A stretch of DNA of 12,176 bases from Bacillota bacterium (lineage in GTDB: Bacteria; Bacillota; Clostridia; Peptostreptococcales; Anaerovoracaceae), in the NCBI GenBank assembly GCA_029266295.1, contig JAQSXD010000095.1:1-12176 (forward strand), in the 5' to 3' direction. The stretch's first letter is position 1. Each line of letters begins with the position of its first letter. Under the pieces are notes generated by a model that did no database searches, was not told the DNA's origin, and saw nothing but the letters and a program-made list of their open reading frames with translations. Shown piece by piece: positions 5,689 to 12,176 of this stretch. A program made the translations under genes and the position numbers.

Positions 5689-6957
5689 ATGAAAAAGAAT
5701 TTAGCGATACTTCTGGTTTTAGTCCTTCTGCTGTCAACCCTGGCCGGGTGCGGCGGCGGAAGCGGGAGTGGAGGAGACTCCGAATCGGCGGAGCCCTTCA
5801 AGGTCGGTGCAATCTATCCATTGAGCGGAGCCAATGCGCTTCTTGGATCACAATGTCTTGCAGCAGTAAAAATTGCAGTTGACATCGTCAATGCAAACGG
5901 AGGGGTACAGGGAAGACAGGTTCAGCTTGTTGAAGCGGATGCTCCCGATCCCACGGCAGCAACAACAGAAGCGGGAAGACTTGTAGACCAGCAGGGTGTA
6001 CAGGTAATCTTCGGCTCTCTGGCCAGTGGTAATGCTCTTGCGATTGCAGGCGTTACGGAAAAAAGCGGCGTTACTCTTGTAGAATCCGGCGGAATCGCAG
6101 ATGCCCTGACAGACTCCGGCTTCAAAAATGTATTCAGAATTCTTGACAAGGGCGGACTGCGTGGAGCAGCCGGTGTTACATACACTGCTGACGTTATTGC
6201 GCCGATGCTGAACATCGCACCGAAAGATCTGAAAGTAGCCATCATTCATGAGGAATCCAGCTACGGAACCTCTGTTGCAGACGGCGCAGAAAAGAAGATC
6301 AAGGAACTGGGACTGAATCTTGTGGCCAGAGAACACTATAATTCTACCATTACCGATATGTCGGCATTGGTACTGAAACTCAAGGAAGCGAAGCCTGATG
6401 TTTTATTCACGGTAAATTACATCAACGACGCAATCCTTCTTGTTGATACCCTGAAGCAGTATGATGCCATTCCTAAGGTATTGATGGGCTGCGGAGCAGG
6501 AACCACCGACCCGAACTTCGCTGCTACCATCGGTGCTGATTCAGACGGATTTTTCTGCACAGATATGCCAACAAATCTGCCGTTGGATGTGTTCACTGAT
6601 GAAGCCATGAAAAATGTTGTTAGCGAATTCAGAGAACGGTTCAAGAAAGAATTCCCGGATATGAACAATGTATCCGTTGCGGCAGAGGCTGCTTTTGCAG
6701 GATCTTACACCTTTATGAACAATATTCTGCCCAATGCAAAAACGCTGGACGCAGCGGGAATTCGTGAAGCTGCTTTGACCACCAAGCTTGATATGACAAC
6801 CCTCGGTTTTGGCTGGGATCTGGGCGATGACGGACAGAATTACGCTGCTTCCGCTAATATCAACCAGTGGCAGGGAGGCAAAGTCGTGACAGTATCTCCT
6901 GAAAAGCTGAAAAACGGCGAAGTGATCAATGTACCGCTGCCCATAGCCGGCCAGTAA
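5689..6957 (+). CDS. livK: Branched-chain amino acid ABC transporter, substrate-binding lipoprotein
   Basis: This 422-residue type 1 periplasmic-binding-fold protein (LivK/Peripla_BP_6) captures substrate outside the membrane and delivers it to LivHM. The N-terminus is a lipoprotein signal: KK at residues 2-3, a hydrophobic run at 5-18, and lipobox LAGC with the acylated Cys at 21. A Gly/Ser linker follows to about residue 33. The mature domain opens with FKVGAIYPLSGANALLG and continues with the VEADAPDPTAATTEAGRL and VIFGSLASGNALAIAG segments usual in the family. ATG 5689 was chosen because it puts the signal peptide at the N-terminus. GTG 5608 with a better ribosome site would add 27 charged residues ahead of the signal, which is unlikely in a lipoprotein. 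The ligand is presumed to be Leu/Ile/Val from family and context; related receptors bind other amino acids or amides. Confidence 0.92.
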   Translation: MKKNLAILLVLVLLLSTLAGCGGGSGSGGDSESAEPFKVGAIYPLSGANALLGSQCLAAVKIAVDIVNANGGVQGRQVQLVEADAPDPTAATTEAGRLVDQQGVQVIFGSLASGNALAIAGVTEKSGVTLVESGGIADALTDSGFKNVFRILDKGGLRGAAGVTYTADVIAPMLNIAPKDLKVAIIHEESSYGTSVADGAEKKIKELGLNLVAREHYNSTITDMSALVLKLKEAKPDVLFTVNYINDAILLVDTLKQYDAIPKVLMGCGAGTTDPNFAATIGADSDGFFCTDMPTNLPLDVFTDEAMKNVVSEFRERFKKEFPDMNNVSVAAEAAFAGSYTFMNNILPNAKTLDAAGIREAALTTKLDMTTLGFGWDLGDDGQNYAASANINQWQGGKVVTVSPEKLKNGEVINVPLPIAGQ

Positions 6958-7011
6958 AGAGCGAAAAAGAATCACCCATCTAAACACTGATAAAATACTG
7001 ATTTCGTGAAT

Positions 7012-7059
7012 ATTCTGCCCGCAGATGCTTCTCCTCGACTTATGCGGTGCGGGCAGAAT
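7012..7059 (+). promoter_or_regulatory. 12-bp hairpin after livK with anti-ribosome-site loop
   Basis: ATTCTGCCCGCA (7012-7023) and TGCGGGCAGAAT (7048-7059) are perfect inverted arms of 12 bp around a 24-nt loop. The downstream bases (TTTAGAATG) are not a T-run, so it is a poor Rho-independent terminator. It could protect the livK message from 3' decay or reduce readthrough into livH, both common between binding-protein and permease genes. The loop contains TTCTCCT (7029-7035), exactly complementary to AGGAGAA (7151-7157), the livH ribosome site. Confidence 0.65.
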
Positions 7060-7083
7060 TTAGAATGATTCAGTGGCCTAACA

Positions 7084-7134
7084 AGTACACTGTAACACTT
7101 AAAACATGTAAGGAATTAGGTGTTACAGAGTACT
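7084..7134. promoter_or_regulatory. Long inverted repeat directly upstream of livH ribosome site
   Basis: The 19-nt arms at 7084-7102 and 7116-7134 pair at 18 positions, with a single A-A mismatch (7089/7129) and one G-T pair (7099/7120). The outermost five pairs are AGTAC/GTACT and the core is CTGTAACAC/GTGTTACAG. The 13-nt loop contains TAAGGA. It ends 14 nt before the livH ribosome site. It could be an mRNA hairpin that sets livH expression, or a dyad operator for an unidentified regulator. Confidence 0.6.
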
Positions 7135-7161
7135 AGCAGCAGAATATTAAAGGAGAATAAA

Positions 7162-8022
7162 ATGGAACAAATTTTACAGGTTCTCATTTCAGGTATTCTA
7201 TCAGGCGGGATATATGCACTGGCCAGTGTCGGCTTGGCTTTGATCTTTGGAGTGGTCGGGCTTGTAAACTTTGCCCACGGAGAATACCTGATGCTTGCGA
7301 TGTACATCGCATACTGGATTTATAATTTTTCCGGACTGGATCCTTATCAGTCCCTGATCATTAATTTGGCAATCATGGCTGTCATCGGATATATTACCTT
7401 CAAGGTGATTATGGAGCGTGTCTTGGATTCGGATCACTCCATACAGATGCTGCTTACTCTGGCACTGTCCATGGTGCTGCAGAATCTTGCGCTGATGTTC
7501 TGGAAGGCCGATTATCGAAACATCAGAATCGATATGACCAATGATACGATGAATCTCGGTTTTCTGACATTCAATACGCCGCGAGTTCTGGCCTTTTTCA
7601 TCGCAATCGGTGCATCGATCCTGCTGTATCTTTTCTTACAGAAAACATTCACCGGAGCTGCCATGCGGGCCATTTCCCAAAACGGTAAAGCCGCACAGCT
7701 CATGGGAATCAATATAAAGAGAACCTACGGCCTTGCTTTCGTCATCGGAACAACGCTGGTAGGGCTTGCAGGCCTGCTGATTTCACCCATTTATCCTGCG
7801 TTCCCCACTGTGGGGGCTAGTTTCAGTACACTTGCGTTTATCGTAGTCGTTCTGGGAGGCTTATCCAGCGTTCCCGGAGCCATCATCGGAGGACTGGTGA
7901 TCGGAGTTGTGGAAAGCTTTGCAGGTTACTTTGCAGGACCGGCTTACCAGCAGGCAGCATACTTCCTCCTGTTTATCCTGGTACTCGTTTTCAAGCCGAA
8001 CGGTTTGTTCGGCCGATCCTAG
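7162..8022 (+). CDS. livH: Branched-chain amino acid ABC transporter, permease LivH
   Basis: This 286-residue integral membrane protein of the LivH/LivM permease family forms half of the translocation channel. The N-terminus contains the family hallmark GIYALASVGLALIFGVVGLVNFAHGEY (about residues 16-42). A cytoplasmic coupling loop, MRAISQNGKAAQLMGINIKRTYG, lies near residues 170-192, and VVLGGLSSVPGAIIGG follows in the last third. About eight hydrophobic segments are seen by eye. ATG 7162 follows AAAGGAG (7149-7155) at 6 nt. An in-frame GTG at 7120, preceded by TAAGGA in the loop of the inverted repeat, would add 14 polar residues and is less likely. The stop is 22 bp before livM. The 204-bp gap from livK, with two hairpins, is unusually long for this operon. 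Confidence 0.93.
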   Translation: MEQILQVLISGILSGGIYALASVGLALIFGVVGLVNFAHGEYLMLAMYIAYWIYNFSGLDPYQSLIINLAIMAVIGYITFKVIMERVLDSDHSIQMLLTLALSMVLQNLALMFWKADYRNIRIDMTNDTMNLGFLTFNTPRVLAFFIAIGASILLYLFLQKTFTGAAMRAISQNGKAAQLMGINIKRTYGLAFVIGTTLVGLAGLLISPIYPAFPTVGASFSTLAFIVVVLGGLSSVPGAIIGGLVIGVVESFAGYFAGPAYQQAAYFLLFILVLVFKPNGLFGRS

Positions 8023-8044
8023 ATTGCAGTAAGGGAGTGAAAAT

Positions 8045-9037
8045 ATGATAAGACAACTGATTTTAAAACATAATCTGGTATTGTGGATCATTGCCGCTGG
8101 TTCGGTCATCGTGCCGTTTTTCCTTCCCAACAGATATTTTCAGGATATCGCAGTGATGACATTCTTATGGGCCGGTCTTGCCACCTCCTGGAATCTGTAC
8201 AGCGGTTACTGCAAGCGGCTGAGTATCGGTCATGCGGCGTATCTTGGTATCGGGGCATACACCTCAACGCTGCTGTATCTGAATTTTGGGATTTCGCCAT
8301 GGATCGGCATGCTGGCAGGAGGCGTGATTTCGGCTATCGCCGCGCTCATTATCGGGGGTACGACCCTCAGATTGAAGGGAACCTTCTTTGTATTATCAAC
8401 CATAGCCTTTGCCGAAATTTTGAAGGTCATGACCATTACCTCCAAGGATATCACAGCAGGCGCGCTGGGGCTTATGATTCCGTATCAGCCTGGCTTTTCC
8501 AATATGATCTGGCAGGGAAAGATACCCTATGCTGTCCTGACTTGGATTTATATGATCGTCGTGCTGATCATCAGTGTGAGACTGGAAAAATCAAAGCTCG
8601 GATATTCGCTCATTGCACTCGGTGAAAATCAGGAGGCGGCGGAAAATTTAGGCGTCAATTCCACCAGAACGATGCTTGTTGCTTTTGTGATGAGTGCGGT
8701 TTTGACCTCTTTTGGAGGAACGCTGTTTGCGCAGTATGTGATGTTTATTGAGCCTACCTCTGTAATGAGCATGGGAAATTCCATCAACTTTATTCTCCTT
8801 GCCATTGCCGGCGGCATGGGAACCGCCTTCGGACCGATGATTGGTTCCTTTATTCTGACACCTGTCAGCAATCTGCTCAGGGGTTATCTTGCCGGTATCA
8901 GCGGGCTTCATGGACTCATTCTCGGACTGGTGCTCATTGTCATACTGTTATACAGGCCCGATGGTATTCTGCCGCAGCTTAAGCTGCTGTTTCGATATCT
9001 CTTTGGGAAATTTGTTAAGCTGGGTAAAGGAGAATGA
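8045..9037 (+). CDS. livM: Branched-chain amino acid ABC transporter, permease LivM
   Basis: This 330-residue polytopic permease is the partner of LivH. The conserved motif of the family is visible as GYCKRLSIGHAAYLGIGAYTS near residues 54-74. The coupling-loop helix is ALGENQEAAENLGVNSTRT near residues 191-209, and LAIAGGMGTAFGPMIGS lies in the last third. Hydrophobic segments fill the rest, and the C-terminus has the typical short basic tail after LYRPDGILPQ. ATG 8045 is preceded by AAGGGAG (8031-8037) at 7 nt. Its stop lies just ahead of the livG start (ATGAGTATG), giving close coupling. No damage is visible. Confidence 0.93.
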   Translation: MIRQLILKHNLVLWIIAAGSVIVPFFLPNRYFQDIAVMTFLWAGLATSWNLYSGYCKRLSIGHAAYLGIGAYTSTLLYLNFGISPWIGMLAGGVISAIAALIIGGTTLRLKGTFFVLSTIAFAEILKVMTITSKDITAGALGLMIPYQPGFSNMIWQGKIPYAVLTWIYMIVVLIISVRLEKSKLGYSLIALGENQEAAENLGVNSTRTMLVAFVMSAVLTSFGGTLFAQYVMFIEPTSVMSMGNSINFILLAIAGGMGTAFGPMIGSFILTPVSNLLRGYLAGISGLHGLILGLVLIVILLYRPDGILPQLKLLFRYLFGKFVKLGKGE

Positions 9038-9039
9038 GT

Positions 9040-9768
9040 ATGATATTACAAGTAGAATCGGTAACAAAAAAATTCGGCGGCTTAAGTGCAGTTTCAGAGG
9101 TATCCCTGGAAATTGAAGAGGGGAACATCATCGGACTGATCGGACCCAACGGCGCAGGAAAAACTACCTTATTCAACTGCATCAACGGAACCCTCCCCAT
9201 AACAGAAGGAACAATCATTTTTGATGGGGTGGATATCACCCGAAAAAAATCCCATGAGATAGCGAAGTTGGGGATTGCGCGAAGCTACCAAATTGTTCAG
9301 CCGTTTGGCAATATGACCACCCTTCAAAATGCCATGGTAGGAGGCTTTTGTAAAACGAAGGTTTATAAGGAGGCAGAAGCAATTGCACTGCGTTCTTTGG
9401 AGCTGGTCCGTCTCGATCATAAAAAGGATTTGATCGCAAAGCATCTCAATCTCGGTGAGAGAAAGAAGCTGGAGATCGCGAAAGCACTGTCTACTCAGCC
9501 GAAGCTGCTGCTGCTGGATGAGGTTATGGCCGGTCTGACTCCTTCGGAGGTACAGGAAATGGTCAAAATCATCCATTCAATCAACGCCTCGGGGATTACA
9601 CTCATCATCATTGAACACATTATGGAAGCGATCATGTCCCTGTCAACGCGGATCGTTGTACTGAACTTTGGAAAAAAGATCATGGAAGGTACCCCTTTCG
9701 AGGTCAGCAGCAATCAACAGGTTATTGAGGCATATTTCGGAGTAGAGGACGGTGAAGAGGATGCTTAA
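9040..9768 (+). CDS. livG: Branched-chain amino acid ABC transporter, ATPase LivG
   Basis: This 242-residue ABC ATPase is one of two that power LivHM. Walker A is GPNGAGKT (35-42), the Q-loop region is SYQIVQPF with Gln84, the signature is LNLGERKKLEIA (136-147), Walker B is LLLLDE (156-161), and the switch His is H193 in IIEHIMEA. The LivG-typical insert between Walker A and the signature is present, and the family's C-terminal EGTPFEV...VIEAYFG follows. I chose ATG 9040 because AAAGGAG (9026-9032) lies 7 nt upstream. ATG 9034, which overlaps the livM stop, lies only 1 nt after that site and would add two residues. The signature is non-canonical (NLGE instead of SGGQ), a variation seen in this subfamily. 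The gene ends 8 nt inside livF. Confidence 0.93.
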   Translation: MILQVESVTKKFGGLSAVSEVSLEIEEGNIIGLIGPNGAGKTTLFNCINGTLPITEGTIIFDGVDITRKKSHEIAKLGIARSYQIVQPFGNMTTLQNAMVGGFCKTKVYKEAEAIALRSLELVRLDHKKDLIAKHLNLGERKKLEIAKALSTQPKLLLLDEVMAGLTPSEVQEMVKIIHSINASGITLIIIEHIMEAIMSLSTRIVVLNFGKKIMEGTPFEVSSNQQVIEAYFGVEDGEEDA

Positions 9769-10361
9769 ATTATCAAACATCAATTCCTTTTACGGAGAAG
9801 TCCAGGTTTTGCGCGATGTGAACCTGGAGGTAAAACAGGGAGAAATCGTAACCGTCATAGGTGCCAATGCAGCGGGAAAGTCAACGATGATCTCCTGTAT
9901 CTCCAAAACGGTAACATCCTTCACCGGTGAAATTGAATTTGAAGGAAGCAGGATTGATTCTCTCAGGCCGGATCAGGTGGTGGAGCGGGGACTGATTCAA
10001 GTACCGGAAGGAAGACTGCTCTTTCCAAAGCTGACTGTAAGGGAAAATCTCGAATTAGGGGCTTTCAGCAAGAGAAGCAGAAACAGCAGGAAGGAACGAC
10101 TTGAGTATGTTTACAGCATTCTGCCCAAGATGAAGGAGAGAGCGAATCAGATGGCGGGATCACTCAGCGGCGGTGAAGCACAGATGTGCGCCAATAAGAA
10201 ACGAGGGAACCACGATACTCCTGATCGAGCAGAACGTCAGGCAGTCTCTGAAACTGGCCGACCGCGCATATGTCATTGAAAACGGGAGAATTCTCATGGA
10301 AGGCAACGGCAAGGAACTGCTTGGAAGCAATGAAGTGAAGAAAGCGTACCTAGGCATATAA
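9761..10361 (+). pseudogene. livF: Branched-chain amino acid ABC transporter ATPase LivF, disrupted by frameshifting internal deletion
   Basis: The first 144 residues are a normal LivF: MLKLSNINSFYG, Walker A GANAAGKS (34-41), QVPEGRLLFPKLTVRENL, and signature SLSGGEAQMCA (134-144), ending near nt 10192. From nt 10194 the normal LivF C-terminus resumes in a different frame: IRNEGTTILLIEQN (switch-region Q), the ADRAYVIENGRILMEG segment and EVKKAYLGI, ending with TAA at 10359-10361. Read straight through, the first frame runs into junk and stops at 10279 (173 residues). The segment normally between these parts (IGRAL..., Walker B, D-loop; about 35 residues) is absent. The two frames require a deletion length of 2 modulo 3, roughly 104-107 nt. 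Without Walker B the product cannot be a normal ATPase. It could be a real mutation or an assembly or sequencing artefact. The start at 9761 overlaps livG by 8 nt. Confidence 0.88.
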
Positions 10362-10411
10362 AATGGAATCACTATTCTGGAAAATCGTGAGAAATAATTC
10401 CTGTTGTCTCC

Positions 10412-10440
10412 TAGATTACGCTTTTGAAACATAGTATAAT
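10412..10440 (+). promoter_or_regulatory. Candidate promoter for the OPT transporter gene
   Basis: A consensus TATAAT at 10435-10440 lies 62 nt before the gene start. The best-spaced -35 candidate is TAGATT (10412-10417, 17-nt spacer), matching TTGACA at only three positions. The gap after livF shows only GGAAT/ATTCC short complementarity and no convincing terminator. The perfect -10 box and position make a promoter plausible. Confidence 0.45.
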
Positions 10441-10501
10441 TCAGGGAAAGCTGATGGAAAATCAGGTTTTCACTGATAAAATTATAAAGGAGGGAAAATT
10501 T

Positions 10502-12163
10502 ATGTCAGAGAATCAAAAAGGCGTGAAATACGCCACATCTTTCAAGGAACAGTTTACTGTTCGAGGTATGATTATCGGCTCCATTGGTGCAGCTGTTTTG
10601 ACCATGAGTTCCATGTATGTTGCCTTAAAGCTAGGCGCGCTTCCATGGCCGATCATCTTTGTTGCTCTGGTATCCATGTTCTCACTGAAACTACTTGGGA
10701 ATACGAATATCAATGAAATCAACGTAACCCATACCGCGATGTCTGCAGGTGCGATGACTGCAGGCGGTCTTGCATTCACCATTCCCGGCATATTTATTTT
10801 AAATCCAGAAGCGGAGCTGAATATCGTCGCTCTGTTCTTCGTGGTCCTGGGCGGCGTAATCCTCGGACTGATTTTTACAGCACTTATTCGAAAGTACTTT
10901 GTCGTTACAAAAGATCTGCCCTATCCCATGGGCCAGGCAGCTGCGGAAACGCTGATTATCGGAGACGAGGGCGGGAAAAAAGCATTTACCCTGTTTTCTT
11001 CGCTAGGTGTTGCCGCTGCATTCACAGTTGTTAGAGACTGGTTCCGGTGGATCCCCGCTACCTTGCCTGGAAACCTAGGCGGAACAACACTGGCTTCTAA
11101 AGGGGTTTTTGCAGGAATCTGGCTGTCTCCTATGTTGATCGCAGTAGGTTTTATCATCGGCCCTCTTTATATTGGTGTCTGGTTCCTGGGAGCGATCATC
11201 GGTGATTTCGGCATCGTGCTCGGCGGCACCAGTGCTGGCCTTTGGGACGGCGCTGTAGCCGGAGCCATTAAATCTTCTCTGGGTATCGGTCTTATGGTCG
11301 GAACCGGAGTGGGCATTATTGTTAAAGGAATTATTCCAAAGGCGAAGGAAATCTTTGGACCCATGTTCAGCAAGGAGAATATGTCGGGAGGCTTTATCAA
11401 TCTAAGATGGGCGCCGATCGCCATGGTTCTGATTGCATTTCTTTTCACCGTCATCTGCAAAATGGGTGTGGTTGCCAGCATCATTACCATTCTCGGTGTT
11501 TGGCTTGCTACTTCCATGTCAGCACAGATCGTTGGACAGACGGGAATCAACCCAATGGAAGTGTTTGGTATCATCGTACTTCTTGCGGCGAAAGCAGTTT
11601 CCAGCCTTGGTCAGACAGAAGCCTTCATGGTTGCGGCTGTCGTCGCCATTGCCTGCGGTCTTGCGGGTGATGTTATGAATGATTTCAAAGCTGGACATAT
11701 TCTGCATTCTGATCCCAGGGCACAGTGGCTCGGAGAATGCATCGGCGGCTTGATCGGTTCTTTTGTTACCGTAGGCGTATTCTATATTATTCTGACGGCC
11801 TATGGACCTACCGCCTTTGGAAATCCGGAGATGTTTATCGCTCCTCAAGCAGGTGCAGTTGCTGCCATGGTCGGCGGCATTCCACATATGACGGCGTTCC
11901 TCATCGGACTGGTTGTGGGCTGCGTCCTTTACTGTTTCAATTTTCCGGTTATGACCCTGGGACTCGGCGTATATCTTCCGTTCTACCTCTCTGCAACTGC
12001 CTTCATCGGCGGAGCGCTGCGCTTCATCGTTCAGAAGGCGGCTCCGGATTATGAGAAGAGCGGTTCTGGTCTGATCGTAGCTTCCGGACTACTTGGAGGA
12101 GAAGCGGTAGTTGGTGTCATTATTGCTCTGATTCAGGCCGTTCAGGGAATGACTGCAATGTAA
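10502..12163 (+). CDS. OPT family oligopeptide transporter
   Basis: This 553-residue polytopic membrane protein of the OPT/YSL family imports small peptides (or related compounds) by ion coupling. Hallmarks are FTVRGMIIGSIGAAVLTMSS (19-38), the family segment GNTNINEINVTHTAMSAGAMTAGG, and KDLPYPMGQAAAETLIIGDEGG, followed by many hydrophobic segments rich in GG and small residues. ATG 10502 follows a strong AAAGGAGGG (10486-10494) at 7 nt. An in-frame ATG at 10424 would add 26 residues without a good site and would place the start upstream of the candidate -10 box. It is somewhat shorter than many bacterial OPT proteins as I recall them, but the N- and C-termini look natural. Its presence beside Liv and VOR genes fits peptide fermentation. 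The actual substrate is unknown. Confidence 0.9.
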   Translation: MSENQKGVKYATSFKEQFTVRGMIIGSIGAAVLTMSSMYVALKLGALPWPIIFVALVSMFSLKLLGNTNINEINVTHTAMSAGAMTAGGLAFTIPGIFILNPEAELNIVALFFVVLGGVILGLIFTALIRKYFVVTKDLPYPMGQAAAETLIIGDEGGKKAFTLFSSLGVAAAFTVVRDWFRWIPATLPGNLGGTTLASKGVFAGIWLSPMLIAVGFIIGPLYIGVWFLGAIIGDFGIVLGGTSAGLWDGAVAGAIKSSLGIGLMVGTGVGIIVKGIIPKAKEIFGPMFSKENMSGGFINLRWAPIAMVLIAFLFTVICKMGVVASIITILGVWLATSMSAQIVGQTGINPMEVFGIIVLLAAKAVSSLGQTEAFMVAAVVAIACGLAGDVMNDFKAGHILHSDPRAQWLGECIGGLIGSFVTVGVFYIILTAYGPTAFGNPEMFIAPQAGAVAAMVGGIPHMTAFLIGLVVGCVLYCFNFPVMTLGLGVYLPFYLSATAFIGGALRFIVQKAAPDYEKSGSGLIVASGLLGGEAVVGVIIALIQAVQGMTAM

Positions 12164-12176
12164 AATCGCGGTACCT

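Noticed and set aside
7012..7059. Rho-independent terminator after livK
   Set aside because: The stem is strong, but the loop is long (24 nt) and no T-run follows; regulation or mRNA stabilisation fits better.
8083..8625. 180-codon plus-strand frame inside livM
   Set aside because: It lies wholly within livM in another frame; livM has clear family motifs and a good ribosome site, while this frame gives a Cys/Arg/His-rich sequence typical of a shadow.
10134..10200. Programmed frameshifting in livF
   Set aside because: No frameshift could restore the protein, because the Walker B/D-loop segment itself is missing.
10173..10361. A separate small gene after livF
   Set aside because: Its residues from nt 10194 onward are the ordinary C-terminus of LivF in a shifted frame, so it is part of the broken livF.
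10362..10411. Terminator after livF
   Set aside because: Only a GGAAT/ATTCC 5-bp complementarity was found, with no GC-rich stem or T-run.

Overview
The window carries a dense, entirely plus-strand set of metabolic genes. It looks like the chromosome of an anaerobic, amino-acid-fermenting Firmicute of the class Clostridia. The reasons are strong AGGAGG-type ribosome sites, ATGA stop/start overlaps, a four-subunit ferredoxin-dependent 2-oxoacid oxidoreductase, a lipoprotein-type solute-binding protein and moderate GC. The genus cannot be fixed from the sequence alone. No rRNA, tRNA, CRISPR array, transposase or phage gene was seen.

Layout. (1) 2-691: 3' part of a ketopantoate reductase family gene (PanE/ApbA). 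(2) 831-2769: an M20-family metallo-hydrolase (ArgE/DapE type), followed closely by a P-loop ATP-binding protein of unknown function. (3) 2770-2930: a structured leader with two inverted repeats. (4) 2931-5570: a tightly packed delta-alpha-beta-gamma operon for a 2-oxoacid:ferredoxin oxidoreductase; the alpha subunit looks like VorB (branched-chain 2-oxoacid, i.e. 2-ketoisovalerate type). (5) 5571-5688: a short leader with a hairpin, an in-frame upstream GTG with a strong ribosome site, and a 12-codon upstream ORF. (6) 5689-10361: a branched-chain amino acid ABC transporter, livK-livH-livM-livG-livF, with a 204-bp livK/livH gap that holds two strong inverted repeats. livF is broken: an internal deletion has removed the Walker B region and shifted the frame. 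(7) 10502-12163: an OPT-family peptide transporter behind its own likely promoter.

How the parts fit. Peptides could enter through the OPT transporter and branched-chain amino acids through Liv. Amidohydrolase or peptidase activity (M20) could release amino acids. Transamination, not encoded here, would give branched-chain 2-oxoacids. The VOR-type enzyme would oxidise these to acyl-CoA plus reduced ferredoxin, while the PanE-family enzyme could reduce 2-oxoacids or supply pantoate for CoA. This scheme is inferred from family functions and adjacency.

The least ordinary parts are the disrupted livF and the non-coding gaps. The hairpin after livK displays a 7-nt loop sequence exactly complementary to the livH ribosome binding site. 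A near-perfect 19-nt inverted repeat follows it. A 17-bp inverted repeat flanked by CTAG lies before the oxidoreductase operon and may be either an RNA leader or a miniature mobile-element relic.
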